DNA of 29,941 nucleotides from Elysia marginata (GCA_019649035.1 BMAT01008190.1:90910-120850), one strand, 5' to 3'; shown: positions 9,553 to 19,614, numbered from the stretch's first letter. Numbers and translations are program-made. Notes: generated from the letters alone by a model not told the origin.

Positions 9553-9842
9553 TACTAGTAAAGATGTACCTGGCCTGGTCGAGTAAAAGACTGAACTGTG
9601 CCAAACTTGTCTTTTTTCTTCATGTCCCCACATAATAACATATTAAAAGTCCAACTTAGAAGAGATAAATTTGCATCTCATCACATATTTTCCCCTTCTA
9701 TCAAACCCATCTATCTGGCTAAAATACGCCTAGTATGCGCCGGAGATTCGTTAAAATAGCTGTGAATACTGTCTGTGAGAGGTGAATCTCTAATACACAG
9801 GTAGACAGACAGAACGACACTACAAACGTATATGTAGAGAGA
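9553..9842. repeat. Short copy of the interspersed repeat
   Basis: Bases 9553-9721 match 8134-8306 and bases 9721-9842 match 9421-9552. The two conserved ends are joined directly at TCTGGCTAAAATACG, so the copy is about 290 bases against about 1.4 kb for its neighbour. It starts at the very base where the long copy ends, in the same orientation. Confidence 0.65.
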
Positions 9843-11098
9843 TATTGAATCCTAGCGTCGAATTTTTAAAACAAAAAGACAATTATGATAGTATCCGAGT
9901 CAGTCTGTGGTTACAAGCTCTGGGTTGATGGTATAAACAGTAACACATCACGGCCTTGTCTTTTTGACTGACTTTGCTAAAAAATCCCAGATTCCAATAT
10001 CTCTGTCGGGTTGAAACAGAAAGAATGATGATATCCGTACTTTCAAATTTCTTATCTTCACTCCTCCTGGACTCGGTATGAATGCAACGCGCCTGCAAGT
10101 TGTAGCAGTTGTTGATGCCTCAACCATCTTCGCGGCTCAAACTAGAACTACAAGTTGAACAATAAGAATGTGTTACCATCATTTTTGGTTAATGGTTTCT
10201 CCACCAAAAATAACCAAGACAAAAACCAAAACAGAGCCTAAATTTTTCCCCCTGACCTACTTCCAGAGATGATAAGCCAAGGGGTTTCCATCAGACGAGG
10301 GAAACAGTCTGAAGTCTGGAGGCGAACAGAAACTACAATGTTTGGGCTCTGGTTTTGCGTTTTGTTTGGAGAAATGATTGCCATTCCCCGAACGTCACTC
10401 ATACCAGTATTTGACTTTGACGAATGAATTTGGCGGGTGCTTGCCTACTTTTTAGCCAGGGGTATATTGAACAAAAAAGTTTAAAAGGGTGGTTATACGT
10501 CATTACCTTTCACCGCCGAAAGCAGTCTCAAGATTCTTACGTGCAAGTTTATCGTGAAAATGACTAGGTGTATTTTAAATGCAAAGTTTTTGACTTATTG
10601 CTGATCTGTTTATTTCTGTTAGCGCTGTTAATTTGCGTTAATTACCTTTTAGCTTTGAATGAGTTTACCTCAGGAAAATGTGAACTCCGAAAGTAATCAA
10701 GTCATAAAATCTAAACTGACCTAAAGGAATAATTGCACCAATTTCAACAACAGGCGTTTGCTTTCACCTGACGAATCACGATGGCGGCCCATAAAATGTT
10801 ATTAGTTCAAACCAGTCTAAGAAATGTAATCAATTTTAAAATTTAGAATTGAAAGAATAGTTCCTGGGGATAAAAGCAGTTACAGATTCGCCTCGAGGGT
10901 TTCCATGATGCAGAGAATGAAGAGGCAAGAACAGTGATTTTTTGTATGAATAAAAAAAGTAAAAAGAAGATAAACTCTCCAGACCAGGGATCGGGTACAC
11001 AGAAATCTTCGAACACCTGGCAAGCTCAAAATACCGTTTTTTTAACATACTAAGACTATCGGAGGAGTATCACATACCCTTGCGCACATTAGGGTGCA
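9843..11098. other. No clear gene
   Basis: About 1.25 kb of mixed sequence. Minus-strand frames at 9883-10098 and 10836-11048 (about 70 codons) lack recognised motifs. CGATGGCGGCCC near 10779 resembles a YY1-type or start-codon context but no open frame of note follows. Confidence 0.4.
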
Positions 11099-11144
11099 TG
11101 TTTACGGGCCCGCTCAGGAGGACGAAGCCTTTAGAGGCGGAAAT

Positions 11145-11278
11145 CCAAGATGGCTGATGGGCTAGCGGGGCCCGTCAACCAATGGTCGGTGGGTGTTATT
11201 ACGTCAAACGTTATCGTCGTCGGAGCGCAAGGTCTCTATTGCTTAGCTGTGTGGAGGGGACAGGGGTTAATCACGTCA
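11145..11278 (+). promoter_or_regulatory. CpG-rich patch with YY1, CCAAT and CRE-like motifs
   Basis: CCAAGATGGC (11145-11154) matches the YY1 consensus and is also a good translation-start context. CCAAT lies at 11179-11183, and CRE-like TTACGTCA and TCACGTCA at 11199-11206 and 11271-11278. The patch has roughly a dozen CpG dinucleotides and is near 50 percent GC, unlike its flanks. Together these resemble a housekeeping-type promoter and first exon, overlapping the ORF at 11182-11508. No expression evidence is available. Confidence 0.3.
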
Positions 11279-11508
11279 CAGCGATGCCAGTGGATCAGGT
11301 TCAAAAGACAGAAGTCGTCAGTCTCTCTAAAAAAAAGCTTCGGTTGTCTAAGAGGTTTGGACTGTCTATGGTTAGAGCAAAAGAAGACATAGAAAATGAC
11401 ATGTTAGGTCCTCAGTTTTGTAACAAGAAAACATTAGAGACCTCGCACGCCGATGAGGATAATGTATGCCGTAATAACACTAAAAAAGTGAATTTTGTCA
11501 GTTTTTAA
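11182..11508 (+). CDS. Candidate small ORF, 108 codons, unknown product
   Basis: The frame opens at ATG 11182 and closes with TAA at 11506-11508; an internal ATG at 11284 with G at -3 would give 74 residues. The second half is charged and varied (for example KKKLRLSKRFGLSMVRAKED, then residues rich in Asn, Asp, Glu and Lys), unlike the repeat-derived frames elsewhere, and it contains two Cys. A competing frame from ATG 11150, with A at -3 and G at +4, gives 80 codons and overlaps it. I recognise no domain, signal peptide or membrane segment. It sits under the CpG-rich promoter-like patch. It could be a first exon, a small protein gene or chance. Confidence 0.25.
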   Translation: MVGGCYYVKRYRRRSARSLLLSCVEGTGVNHVTAMPVDQVQKTEVVSLSKKKLRLSKRFGLSMVRAKEDIENDMLGPQFCNKKTLETSHADEDNVCRNNTKKVNFVSF

Positions 11509-12609
11509 TTTAAACAAACCAATTTTTTGGTAAGTAAATTGATATATGAAGTTATAAATATAAATAAGGCAGGACAATACAGCTAGGGTGCGTGAGTAAA
11601 CAAAAAAAAGTTGGCTCGACAGTGTACAATGATCACCATCTGGTATAGATTTCAGCGTACCTGAAGCGTGTGAGGGAAGGTAGTGACCTTGTTCTATAGT
11701 GAAGCTTGGAGTTCTCTTGTTTCGGAATATTCCGCTCGCGTATTCTAGTTTGCTTTGTTTAGTTTTTTGTTTCGTTTTTGTTTTTGGTTGTTTTGTTTTT
11801 GTTAGTTGAGGTGCAAATTTTTTTGTAAATAGTTGTTTACTGCTGTAATTCTGGTGCATTCTCCTTTGTTCGGTCTAACGTGCAGCATTGTTTGCAGCAG
11901 TTAGTTTAACGCCTGTCTAGAAAATTGGTATTTTTTTTTCATCGAAATTAACAGAGTCTTGGGATCTTCAAATGCTGTACTATGAGTGTTCAGAAGATTA
12001 ACCCCGGCAAATCCATGTTTCATAAAAATTACGTGTACCTTTGTACATGACTTGTTGTTCTTGGGTCTAAGATTCGGCAAGGGGCAGACAACAGGATAGA
12101 GGGAAGTAGAAGGTTAAAGCAAACAAGTTTAACGTTTCTGGTACCAATTATGTTATAGGTAGGTGTACGATTTTGAGTGGTAAACTTATTCTGGCGAATT
12201 AACACAGACTTAAGACGATTAATTGTGAATTACTTTAGTTAATTCACTCAACTTGCAAACTTGCAACTTTGAAAAAGTGCTGTTTGATCATCTTGTATTT
12301 TATTTACAAGGCTCTCCTTTTAAACTTAGTGTGGAAACCAAAAGATCGTTCAAATAAATATTGTATAACAGCATGACTTGATACCCTTATCAATATCATC
12401 CTCACTATTGTTCTCACCATTTTCGCTGTTAAGCCGGCCTCTTACATCAAAATTGCGGCCTGAATTGTGTTTCTTAACATGGAAAAATTAGCCGCGGAAG
12501 AAAATGAAAGGAAATAACTTCTTAGACCCTCTAACCCCAAAACCTTTTCCCCACTACCTGTTCCTTACTAAAGTTGAATGTTTCTTATTTAGCACAAAAG
12601 AGCATATAT
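11509..12609. other. No clear gene
   Basis: AT-rich sequence. The 141-codon minus frame at 11434-11859 is Lys/Thr/Gln-rich where it crosses the GTTTT-rich patch at 11750-11800 and lacks a recognised domain, so I regard it as a chance frame. Confidence 0.4.
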
Positions 12610-12720
12610 TATGATATCATTACCAAAATTAGCAGCACCTCCGGTCCTATCATTATAATCGTCACCATCATTATCAGCACATTTCTCGTTATCATCATTT
12701 TTTTTTTATCTTTATCTAAA
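12610..12720. repeat. Degenerate ATC-rich tract
   Basis: Loose ATC/ATT triplets with a T homopolymer near 12699-12708, similar in style to 13020-13140. Confidence 0.5.
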
Positions 12721-13019
12721 CATTCATCTTTATCAATTATTTAGGTCACCAGTGCTCTTAATGATGTCTTTGGCATTGGCTTCCCAATGTAGTCATCAAC
12801 AGTTTCTTCTTTACATTTTGAAAGTCATCTTTATTATGACCCAATAGCTGTGTCCGCCTAGTCTTTCCTGGGCTTCATTTAACACCAGCACGCATTAACA
12901 GGATGTTTCTCACCCTTAGTCGAACAACCAGACGCCGATGTTACCACCTCAAGCCTAAATATCCTTGTTTCCTGGTCTCTGATGGAAACTATTCATATTT
13001 TGGTGCATCGGCGGAAAGA

Positions 13020-13140
13020 TTACAACGCATCATCAACACGAACACCATCAACAACACTATCACCGCCACAACCGCTGTCTCCGCAAAAACAACACAGGAT
13101 CATTGTCATCTTCATCATTATCGGTACCTTCATCACTACC
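13020..13140. repeat. Degenerate ATC/ACC-rich tract
   Basis: Imperfect ATC, AAC and ACC triplets on the plus strand. They account for the Thr/Ile/His-rich open frame at 12903-13217, which I do not call as a gene. Confidence 0.6.
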
Positions 13141-13216
13141 AAAACCGGTCCTGTGATCTCGTTCGAGTAGAAAGTCTTCTGAGCATTGTTTGTGTTAGCC
13201 ATTGTTGTGTGAGGTA

Positions 13217-14700
13217 ATCACTGGTGGCTTTGTTACAAGGCACTGACTCCGATCATTAGTACTGCTATTTTCTGCATCATCTCCCCTTGACAGTTTTTGC
13301 ATTGTCTTTTTTGCCATGGTTTGTGGCGAAGTTGTTCGGTCTTACTCTAAAAATGCATCCCGTGGCGTTGTGTAAACAAAAGCCGAAGTTGTTTTTTTTT
13401 AGTTGCTTAGAGATTATGGCTGTCGGTATCAGACCACCTGTGAAGAATGCACGCATTATATTAGTGGAAGGTCGGTAATTTTCGATGCTTTCAATCATTT
13501 CAGACCGAAGTTTTTTTTCCTCTTTTCAAGATCAATGGCACATTAACGTGCTTTTTTGACGATTCATTGACGTAATAGAATTTCTCTTTAATCTGTCCTT
13601 AAAACCCTTGACCCTAATATAAAAAAAACCAATCATGCTTTGGGAAACTTTCCTCAGAAAGCTATAGGTGAAGTTTGTTGTAACGTTTCTTGTTGTCTTT
13701 TTGTTTTGTTTGTTGACTTTTTTAGTTTATTTTTTAGTCTGAATCTTCTAATTTTAAAGTATATTATAAATAGTCGTTGACTAGCCTTCTCTTTAAATGC
13801 ACCAGGTGCAGAATCCCCCCTCCCCCCAAAAAAAATCAATCATTTTGCGTCTTTCTCCCCCTTCCTGTCATAGATCTAAAAATTATTTTAGACTTTGGTA
13901 TCAGACCCACATTGTTAGATTTTACCAGACATTTATTCATCAATTTTTCGAATCGACTGTAATTTTTTTTACTGTGTTTCTTTTTTGTATTTTCAAAAAG
14001 CAAAACCACATACATAACATTACCAAGTACGGGGTTTTCTATATATCTTTTCTACTTTCTTTCCCTCTATCCTTTTACTCTCGTATAGTGGTGGGCATTC
14101 AACATTCGAGGTACCAGATCAAGTAGTCGAACCTCATAATCGAGAGTCAAAGTTTAGACCTTAAAAAAAGGCTTTTTACACATTCTAGCAATATGCAGAC
14201 AATTGACAAAGTCAAGTAATAGCTAGATCTAGAAATTAATTCAATTTTATTTCCATGAAGTTGGTAGAAAGTAAACAGGAAATCTTGGTGTGACGTAATA
14301 CATAGAAACAATGATGGAACGGAACATTTTGGTTTGAGAGTGCGCCACCACATATTCATCGTGGCTTCGCTGTGATAACTGAGTAACCGCTGTGGGCAGT
14401 GAAATATCTTATCAATATGATAAGGTAAAGCGCTTTAATAGCTACTGGTCTTTGAGTTCAGAAGGATATTAGGTTGCTTAGGCCTATGGTCTGTCGACGA
14501 ACCCATTGCAAGAGCTCAAAGCGTGTAGTGGATTATGCGCTTTAAAAAACGATCTTCAAGCTTTATTCTCTATCTGTATCTGTCTCTTCCTCACTCCCTC
14601 TCAGAACTTCCTGCTCAAATACCTAGACCTAACTTTTTCTCAGTGCCACTGAAACTCTTTCGAAGGTTTTTCATACCTTCATTCGACATATCCTTGCGAT
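13217..14700. other. No clear gene
   Basis: About 1.5 kb of mainly AT-rich sequence with a C/A homopolymer pair at 13816-13836. Frames of 60 to 110 codons overlap one another on both strands (13277-13498 with 13287-13478; 13654-13839 with 13777-14126), the pattern expected of chance ORFs. Confidence 0.45.
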
Positions 14701-14708
14701 AGCCTTCG

Positions 14709-14965
14709 TCATCTGTCGTCATTGTATTGTCCATCTTGTTCAAGGTCACCGATGAATTTGTTACTTGGACCTTGACCGTCTCCAGTCAACCTAAGGCTAC
14801 ATCGAGTGCTATTCTCAGCTGACCTCATCAGTTGCCAGTTCCTAGACAGTCCTAGTATCATTGGCTGCAAAATTGCCACCAAGACTTTCTGCACTTCACA
14901 CCCGGAATGTCTCAACTCAGTGGGTGTGAGTGTGTGACCTTCGCACGCTACGTTACCAGCAACAT
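14709..14965 (-). CDS. Candidate terminal exon, unknown product
   Basis: On the minus strand a pyrimidine-rich tract ending TTTGCTCTCCAG provides a good acceptor, placing the exon start at 14965. The frame then stays open for about 85 codons to TGA at 14709-14711. The block is about 48 percent GC, against roughly a third nearby. The peptide has varied composition, with four Cys if the codons just 5' of the acceptor are left out (near NVACEGHTL, RHSGCEV and STRCSLRL), and ends in an acidic tail, DLEQDGQYNDDR. The ACEGHTL string faintly recalls Cys-containing extracellular domains, but I cannot assign a family. There is no in-frame ATG near the 5' end, so an upstream exon would be needed. A chance frame or decayed pseudogene is possible. 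Confidence 0.25.
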
Positions 14966-14984
14966 CTGGAGAGCAAAGTGTAGT

Positions 14985-15732
14985 TCATCAGTTATAACAG
15001 TTGCAGAGGCTTGACGGAGGTTCATGTCAAAGGTCATGTTAGACACTCAATCTTCATGCCACTCAGGTCGATATGACCGATACAGGTCGACTGAGTTACG
15101 CTTCTTTAACTCTTCATTATTTACTTCTTTGTATCTTCCTTAGCCTCTCTTTGGTTCTTTTTCTTATTCATTATTAAATTCTCAACTCCGCATATAAAAG
15201 CAAATAACAGACTATGCCTATAATAAAAATTGTAATGGTTTAATAAGAGTGAAAACACTAGAGTTAAAAACAGTCTCGTCGATTGTCTTCTATAATTTAT
15301 TTCTTGTATGCTATTTTAGATTTTGAGTTAGGTGATTTCACCAGCGGTTAGTCCAAATGCGTGGGGTATAGGAAATTTCACTTTCAGAAAACGACGTTTT
15401 AAACCCTTTATTCTTTTTTTTCTATAATTGATTTGTGGAATGTTAGTATTTGAGCGACTAACAGGCAGTCGTACTTTAATTCTCTAAAATGAGAGATGAA
15501 TTTGCTTTGAAGTGTATTGGCCTGCTGGAGAAATATGTTGAGTCTTGAGACTGCCTCTGGCGATGGAAGACTAAAACAATATTTAATATGAATTTACTCG
15601 TAAAACGTTTTAATATCTTTCCACAAATTGATGCGTTTCTATCGCTTTGGAACTCAGAAAAGTGCATGATTGTTCAAAATACCAACGCTTTGGTGATGAA
15701 AGGCTGCAACATCAGACTTTTTCAGACTGGCT
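14985..15732. other. No clear gene
   Basis: Bases 14985-15110 keep the higher GC of the neighbouring exon candidate; after 15110 the sequence is AT-rich with no long frame beyond a 63-codon minus ORF. Confidence 0.4.
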
Positions 15733-16158
15733 ATGAGGCAGTTCTTGTCAAAAATGTTAAATAAAAAAAAACAGGGAGCATCAGCTAAGAAAAGCTATCG
15801 GCATTCCAATTTTTTTCGAATTTTTTTCCATTTATTATTGACTCAAGTCAAACAAACTCAGTTACACCTCCCAACAATAGGGCTATACCTCATTGTACAA
15901 GGATTAACGTTTTCTTTTTCTTTGTCTCTGTGCATTTTTTGTTCAGCCAGAAGAATGCCTAGTGCAAATAAGCTCCCATCAACAAAGCGATTGCTTTATC
16001 TAAAACAAAACTGTATAGAAGAATTGGCGTTTCTAAAAGCTTTTTCTTTAGCTCTCTGTCTCTGGGTCGAATGTATGAAGTTATACAAACATGGCCCGCA
16101 GACAACCGTAAATAACATTAGCAAACGTTTATACAGATCTAAATCATTTTTGTTCTAG
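15733..16158 (+). CDS. Weak ORF candidate, 141 codons, unknown product
   Basis: The frame begins at ATG 15733, with G at -3, and closes with TAG at 16156-16158. It is among the longest frames not made by a simple repeat. The N-terminus is basic (Lys-rich), followed by two or three hydrophobic stretches near residues 28-36, 50-70 and 99-113, and a basic C-terminus. The hydrophobic parts arise from T-rich DNA, which weakens the case. I recognise no domain. No splice signals or promoter motifs frame it. It is more likely chance than a gene. Confidence 0.12.
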   Translation: MRQFLSKMLNKKKQGASAKKSYRHSNFFRIFFHLLLTQVKQTQLHLPTIGLYLIVQGLTFSFSLSLCIFCSARRMPSANKLPSTKRLLYLKQNCIEELAFLKAFSLALCLWVECMKLYKHGPQTTVNNISKRLYRSKSFLF

Positions 16159-16363
16159 GCATTATGGGGAAGATCTAGTCGTTTGCAGAAATGAAGATTT
16201 GCAATCGTTGCTTTTCGTGGCATCTTCAGAGATATTATGAAGAGAGGGGGAGAAGAGGAACGTCTACTTGTTTGAGCATGCAAGATAAACACATTGTTAT
16301 TCTTGTAGTAAAAAACAATAATTTTCTGTTCTTCTTCTTCACACATACTATCCTCCAGTGTCT

Positions 16364-16385
16364 CTGTCTATCTGTCTGTCTCTCG

Positions 16386-16436
<51 letters not shown>

Positions 16437-16627
16437 TCTCTCTTTCTTTCTCTCTGCCCCTCTCTTTGTCTATCTATCTCTCTTTGTCTCTCCTTCTCTC
16501 TGATTTGTTCATTTCTCCATCTCTCTGTATCTTTATCTCCATCCCTTCTTTCTGTGTTTTTAATCTTTTTCTCTGTGTCTTTTAATCTCACCCTTTCTCT
16601 GTCTATCCCTTTATCTCATAACCTCAC

Positions 16628-16675
<48 letters not shown>

Positions 16676-16678
16676 CCA
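16364..16678. repeat. CT/TCTG tract with two (CT)n cores
   Basis: Pure CT runs at about 16396-16430 and 16630-16670, joined by degenerate TCTG/TTTC/TCTA units. It generates Leu/Ser-rich plus frames and Arg/Glu-rich minus frames that are not genes. Confidence 0.93.
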
Positions 16679-16687
16679 TACACATAG

Positions 16688-16716
16688 TATTATTTCCAAC
16701 CAAGCCTTAAGGTAAG
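16688..16716 (+). other. Candidate microexon of 24 or 29 nt with tandem donors
   Basis: The CT tract ends in CCCATACACATAG, usable as an acceptor (AG at 16686-16687). After 24 bases comes AAG/GTAAGG (GT at 16712), and five bases later AGG/GTAAGT (GT at 16717), two good donors in tandem. The 24-base form reads YYFQPSLK in the first frame and is a multiple of three. The acceptor lacks the preferred C before AG. Either a microexon with alternative donors or coincidence. Confidence 0.15.
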
Positions 16717-16994
16717 GTAAGTACACCAGTACCGGTGACTGCCGCTATCGTCTCAGGGCAAGTCATGTGGTAACTAATAAGCCTAGACTCTAGCTCAAGA
16801 TATCATGAAACAAGAAATTAGTCATTTTTGTGTGTAACCATTGTGCGCCACTACCGTGTCATAACTTTACTGCCAAACATAAGTTTATAGCTAATTATAG
16901 TTTCAACATGGTTTAAGGTACATAACATGACAACTTTTTTTGGTGGAGTAGTTTTCTTTTTACACAAAACCTCATTGGTGTGTTGATGAACCCT

Positions 16995-17016
16995 AAATTC
17001 CTTTATAAAGGAATTT
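16995..17016. repeat. Perfect 22-bp palindrome
   Basis: AAATTCCTTTA followed at once by its reverse complement, with no spacer. It lies in AT-rich unique sequence and could form a cruciform or bind a dimeric factor. Confidence 0.9.
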
Positions 17017-17118
17017 CCAATTTCATAGCCATCAAATAACGCTAAGTAATTGGTAAAAAAAAATTAGGAAAATTTTCAAGCTTACAAAAATTTAACCAAG
17101 ATCAAACACAGAACTTAC

Positions 17119-17362
17119 GAACTCTACCATCAATACATCCAAAAACGTCATAAACTATTCCATACAGTGCATTTGAAATGACGCAGTTCCTGCAGCAGTA
17201 ACCACGAAGATGTCCAGACATACCGGTACTTAGTCGAGTTACTGTACTGCAGCCTTGACGTGCTGGCCGTGTGTCTGAGATTGTGGCCTGTCTAGCCGGA
17301 CAGGTCTCAAGCATCTCATCATCAGAGAATGATCTGGAGAGAGGAGACAGACGGACACCCAC
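17119..17362 (-). CDS. Candidate exon with consensus donor, unknown product
   Basis: The minus frame is open for about 80 codons from an ATG at 17360-17362 and reaches a consensus donor: GTAAGT follows the base at 17119. The block is near 48 percent GC. The peptide has Cys at several positions and ends ALYGIVYDVFGCIDGRV. The string FGCIDG resembles the segment around the first catalytic Asp in PIF/Harbinger-type transposases (pattern near G-x-I-D-G-T-H), but the following Thr-His is absent and the upstream residues give no support, so this is only a hint. A chance frame, a decayed element or a host exon remain possible. Confidence 0.2.
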
Positions 17363-17688
17363 CGCGAGGACAGGCTCATAATGCCTTGTTTATAGCTAGA
17401 CGCCCGATTAAGTTTATGTTCTTGGGTGATAAACCTCTCAACTCTAATGAGAGCTATAGAGCGGCTATTATTATGCTCTGAGCATGTGCGTGCTTTCAAA
17501 GATCTTTCGTCTAAAAGACTTCAGGCTTCACTTGAGCAAGGCGTGTCGGGTTAAGCTTAGACTTCGCTGTAGACACGTTCTTATAAGACAAACTTTGCGG
17601 AGTGTTTCAGAATTTCTTTCTGACGTTGGCTACGGGACTTGTTGATTTTTACGCAAATAGAGCAGGACTGTCCTTGGTAGATAACGCC

Positions 17689-17907
17689 ATGGCGTGGTTA
17701 GGTAAAAACACATGTTTGCGAGCGCTGGTTGAACTGAATTTTCGAAAAGGTAGAAAACAAAAATACAAACCTGGTATACTTCTGAAAGGTTTTCACAAAC
17801 TATGCCCTCTGCCCTTCCAGAAAAAGAGTCCATATTTTATCGATGTCAGTTATTGTCTTAAGATACGTATTAAATTGCGGACTAAAGTAATAAACAAACA
17901 TTCATAG
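17689..17907 (+). CDS. Candidate small basic ORF, 72 residues, unknown product
   Basis: ATG 17689 sits in an ideal vertebrate-type start context, GCCATGGCG, and the frame runs to TAG at 17905-17907. The peptide is strongly basic (Lys/Arg-rich, with FRKGRKQKYK near residue 18) with three Cys and no membrane segment or known domain. Upstream the same frame stays open, and a TTTCAG acceptor ends at 17610. A GTAAAA donor lies at 17702, inside the ORF, so an alternative is a 91-nt exon 17611-17701 ending soon after the ATG. I cannot choose between these. Confidence 0.2.
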   Translation: MAWLGKNTCLRALVELNFRKGRKQKYKPGILLKGFHKLCPLPFQKKSPYFIDVSYCLKIRIKLRTKVINKHS

Positions 17908-19255
17908 TAGCCATTTGAGTTTCAGAATTCTTTGGTTACAATAGATACGCAAAGGCTCACTGACAGTTTGTTAACTAACATTGGAGCCAGCCACCATAGC
18001 CATTGTTTACCTTATCAGTTTTGTCAAACCTCTAAACACGACTTTCTATGATCAACATCAGACTTGAGAAAACCTATTAAGAAGCAAAATACATGTACTT
18101 TTAACCTAAGACCCAGATAAAAGACATAGATATTCAAGTTTTATGTCGTGGTGGTGGGGAAAATCTACTAATTAAAAATTTCGTTTGGTGTTATATTATT
18201 CTCAACATACATTTCAAACCTAACACGAATAGTACAATGTACATTACTGATCATAATCAATAGTACAAGCGTAAGAAAATGAATAACTTTCATCCCCGGG
18301 ATTTGAATGTAGTTTTTTAAAAGAGATTTTCGCATTATACAAAAGGATTCATAACAATTTGTCAAAGAATTCTCGTTTCAGACTTTCCCGAAGTGTTGAC
18401 TTTTTGTTTTGTTTTTTTTGTCTGGCAGAGAATAATGATTAGGAGAGGTGATTATTTCATCTTGGCTTCACCAATCCCCTGCCTGAATACGTGTTTGAAG
18501 AGAGGCAAACTCTGTTGGTCTTCATGACATTTTTAAATTTCCAATATTTGAAGATATTTTGACATCCTTTTTTTCTCTGTATTTTCTTCTAGTTGTACAA
18601 GACCTTTATGATTTGTTTCAGAATCGGCACGTTTGATTACGAATTTGTTGGATTTTTTTTTCCAGCTATTTCATTAAATATTTAGTTGTCCTGAACTACA
18701 CAAACCAAGAATAGGGGATAAAATACATTTTTTTTGCGTAAAACTTTTATTCTCTTTTTGCTACAATCGTTCTCCCATACGGTATAAATCTATTTTTGAT
18801 TTAAATACAAATAAACATTTGGCACCAAAATTTGTTAATGAATTTTTTTGGTCATCTATAGGTGCTCCTTTGTTAAGACAAATAACTGAATGAGAAAAAA
18901 CGTCGTTGTACAGAAATTTTCAAACAATACAAACATGGCGACATAAATTCACAGTAAATGATGTTTCTAATTCAGTAAGAGCCAAAAAGTTTTGAACTGA
19001 GGTTTAGCGAACTTGAAGTTACTGATTCCTTTATTTCAAGTAGTGTTTATTAAAATTAATTATTATTTCTTCCTTAAAAAATGTTTCTCTTTCTAGTGTG
19101 ATGAGGCGTTAAAAGCAAAAAACATTCTTCATCTTAAGATTTAACACCTAAAAGAATAGTTATGTATAGAGACAGTCCTACTCTAACACAATCAAACGGA
19201 AAACCCCGAAAGGTTAACCATGCCTGCGAATGGTGCATATTATGTGTGAGTAAAC
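17908..19255. other. AT-rich stretch, no gene seen
   Basis: About 1.35 kb with many T and A homopolymers. TTTTTTTTGTCTGGCAG near 18412-18428 looks like a strong acceptor, but all frames after it close quickly. Confidence 0.45.
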
Positions 19256-19310
19256 ATGCAATATCTAGAGACTCACTACACATTTACCTTTGATCATATC
19301 TTAAAGTACA

Positions 19311-19380
19311 GCGCATGCGCATGTAGTAGTAGACAAAATCTCCCACCTGGACCTGAGAGCAGAGTAGCCATCCATCTTGC
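19311..19380. promoter_or_regulatory. NRF1 and YY1 motif pair
   Basis: GCGCATGCGCA at 19311-19321 is an exact NRF1 consensus, and CCATCTTGC at 19372-19380 is the reverse complement of the YY1 core. Both factors mark TATA-less promoters in animals. On the minus strand the YY1 core overlaps an ATG that opens a 24-codon frame reading away from the gap. The patch is GC-richer than its flanks. A 158-N gap begins at 19457, so any gene to the right is hidden. Confidence 0.25.
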
Positions 19381-19456
19381 TGACATGTTCCCTACTTACT
19401 TGATGGAGTCGCTCTCTGAAAACACTGCGATGGTTTTGATTAGTTTCATTACCATG

Positions 19457-19614
19457 NNNNNNNNNNNNNNNNNNNNNNNNNNNNNNNNNNNNNNNNNNNN
19501 NNNNNNNNNNNNNNNNNNNNNNNNNNNNNNNNNNNNNNNNNNNNNNNNNNNNNNNNNNNNNNNNNNNNNNNNNNNNNNNNNNNNNNNNNNNNNNNNNNNN
19601 NNNNNNNNNNNNNN
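19457..19614. other. Assembly gap, 158 N
   Basis: Unresolved bases. The right edge resumes inside a CT tract, so the gap probably hides more of the same simple repeat. Confidence 0.97.

Noticed and set aside
11434-11859. 141-codon minus ORF
   Set aside because: Lys/Thr/Gln bias comes from a GTTTT-rich patch; it overlaps a better plus-strand candidate and shows no domain.
12726-12830. Acceptor followed by a short open frame (plus), and a 27-residue minus frame on the same bases
   Set aside because: Both strands look equally coding over fewer than 30 codons and no second boundary is present, so neither can be preferred.
14141-14260. Possible third, inverted copy of the TCTAGA-rich unit
   Set aside because: Only about 13 bases (TCTAGAAATTAAT) match well; the flanks do not align convincingly by eye.
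16191-16715. 174-codon plus ORF and 118-codon minus ORF
   Set aside because: Both run through the CT/GA microsatellite; the Leu/Ser and Arg/Glu strings are artefacts.
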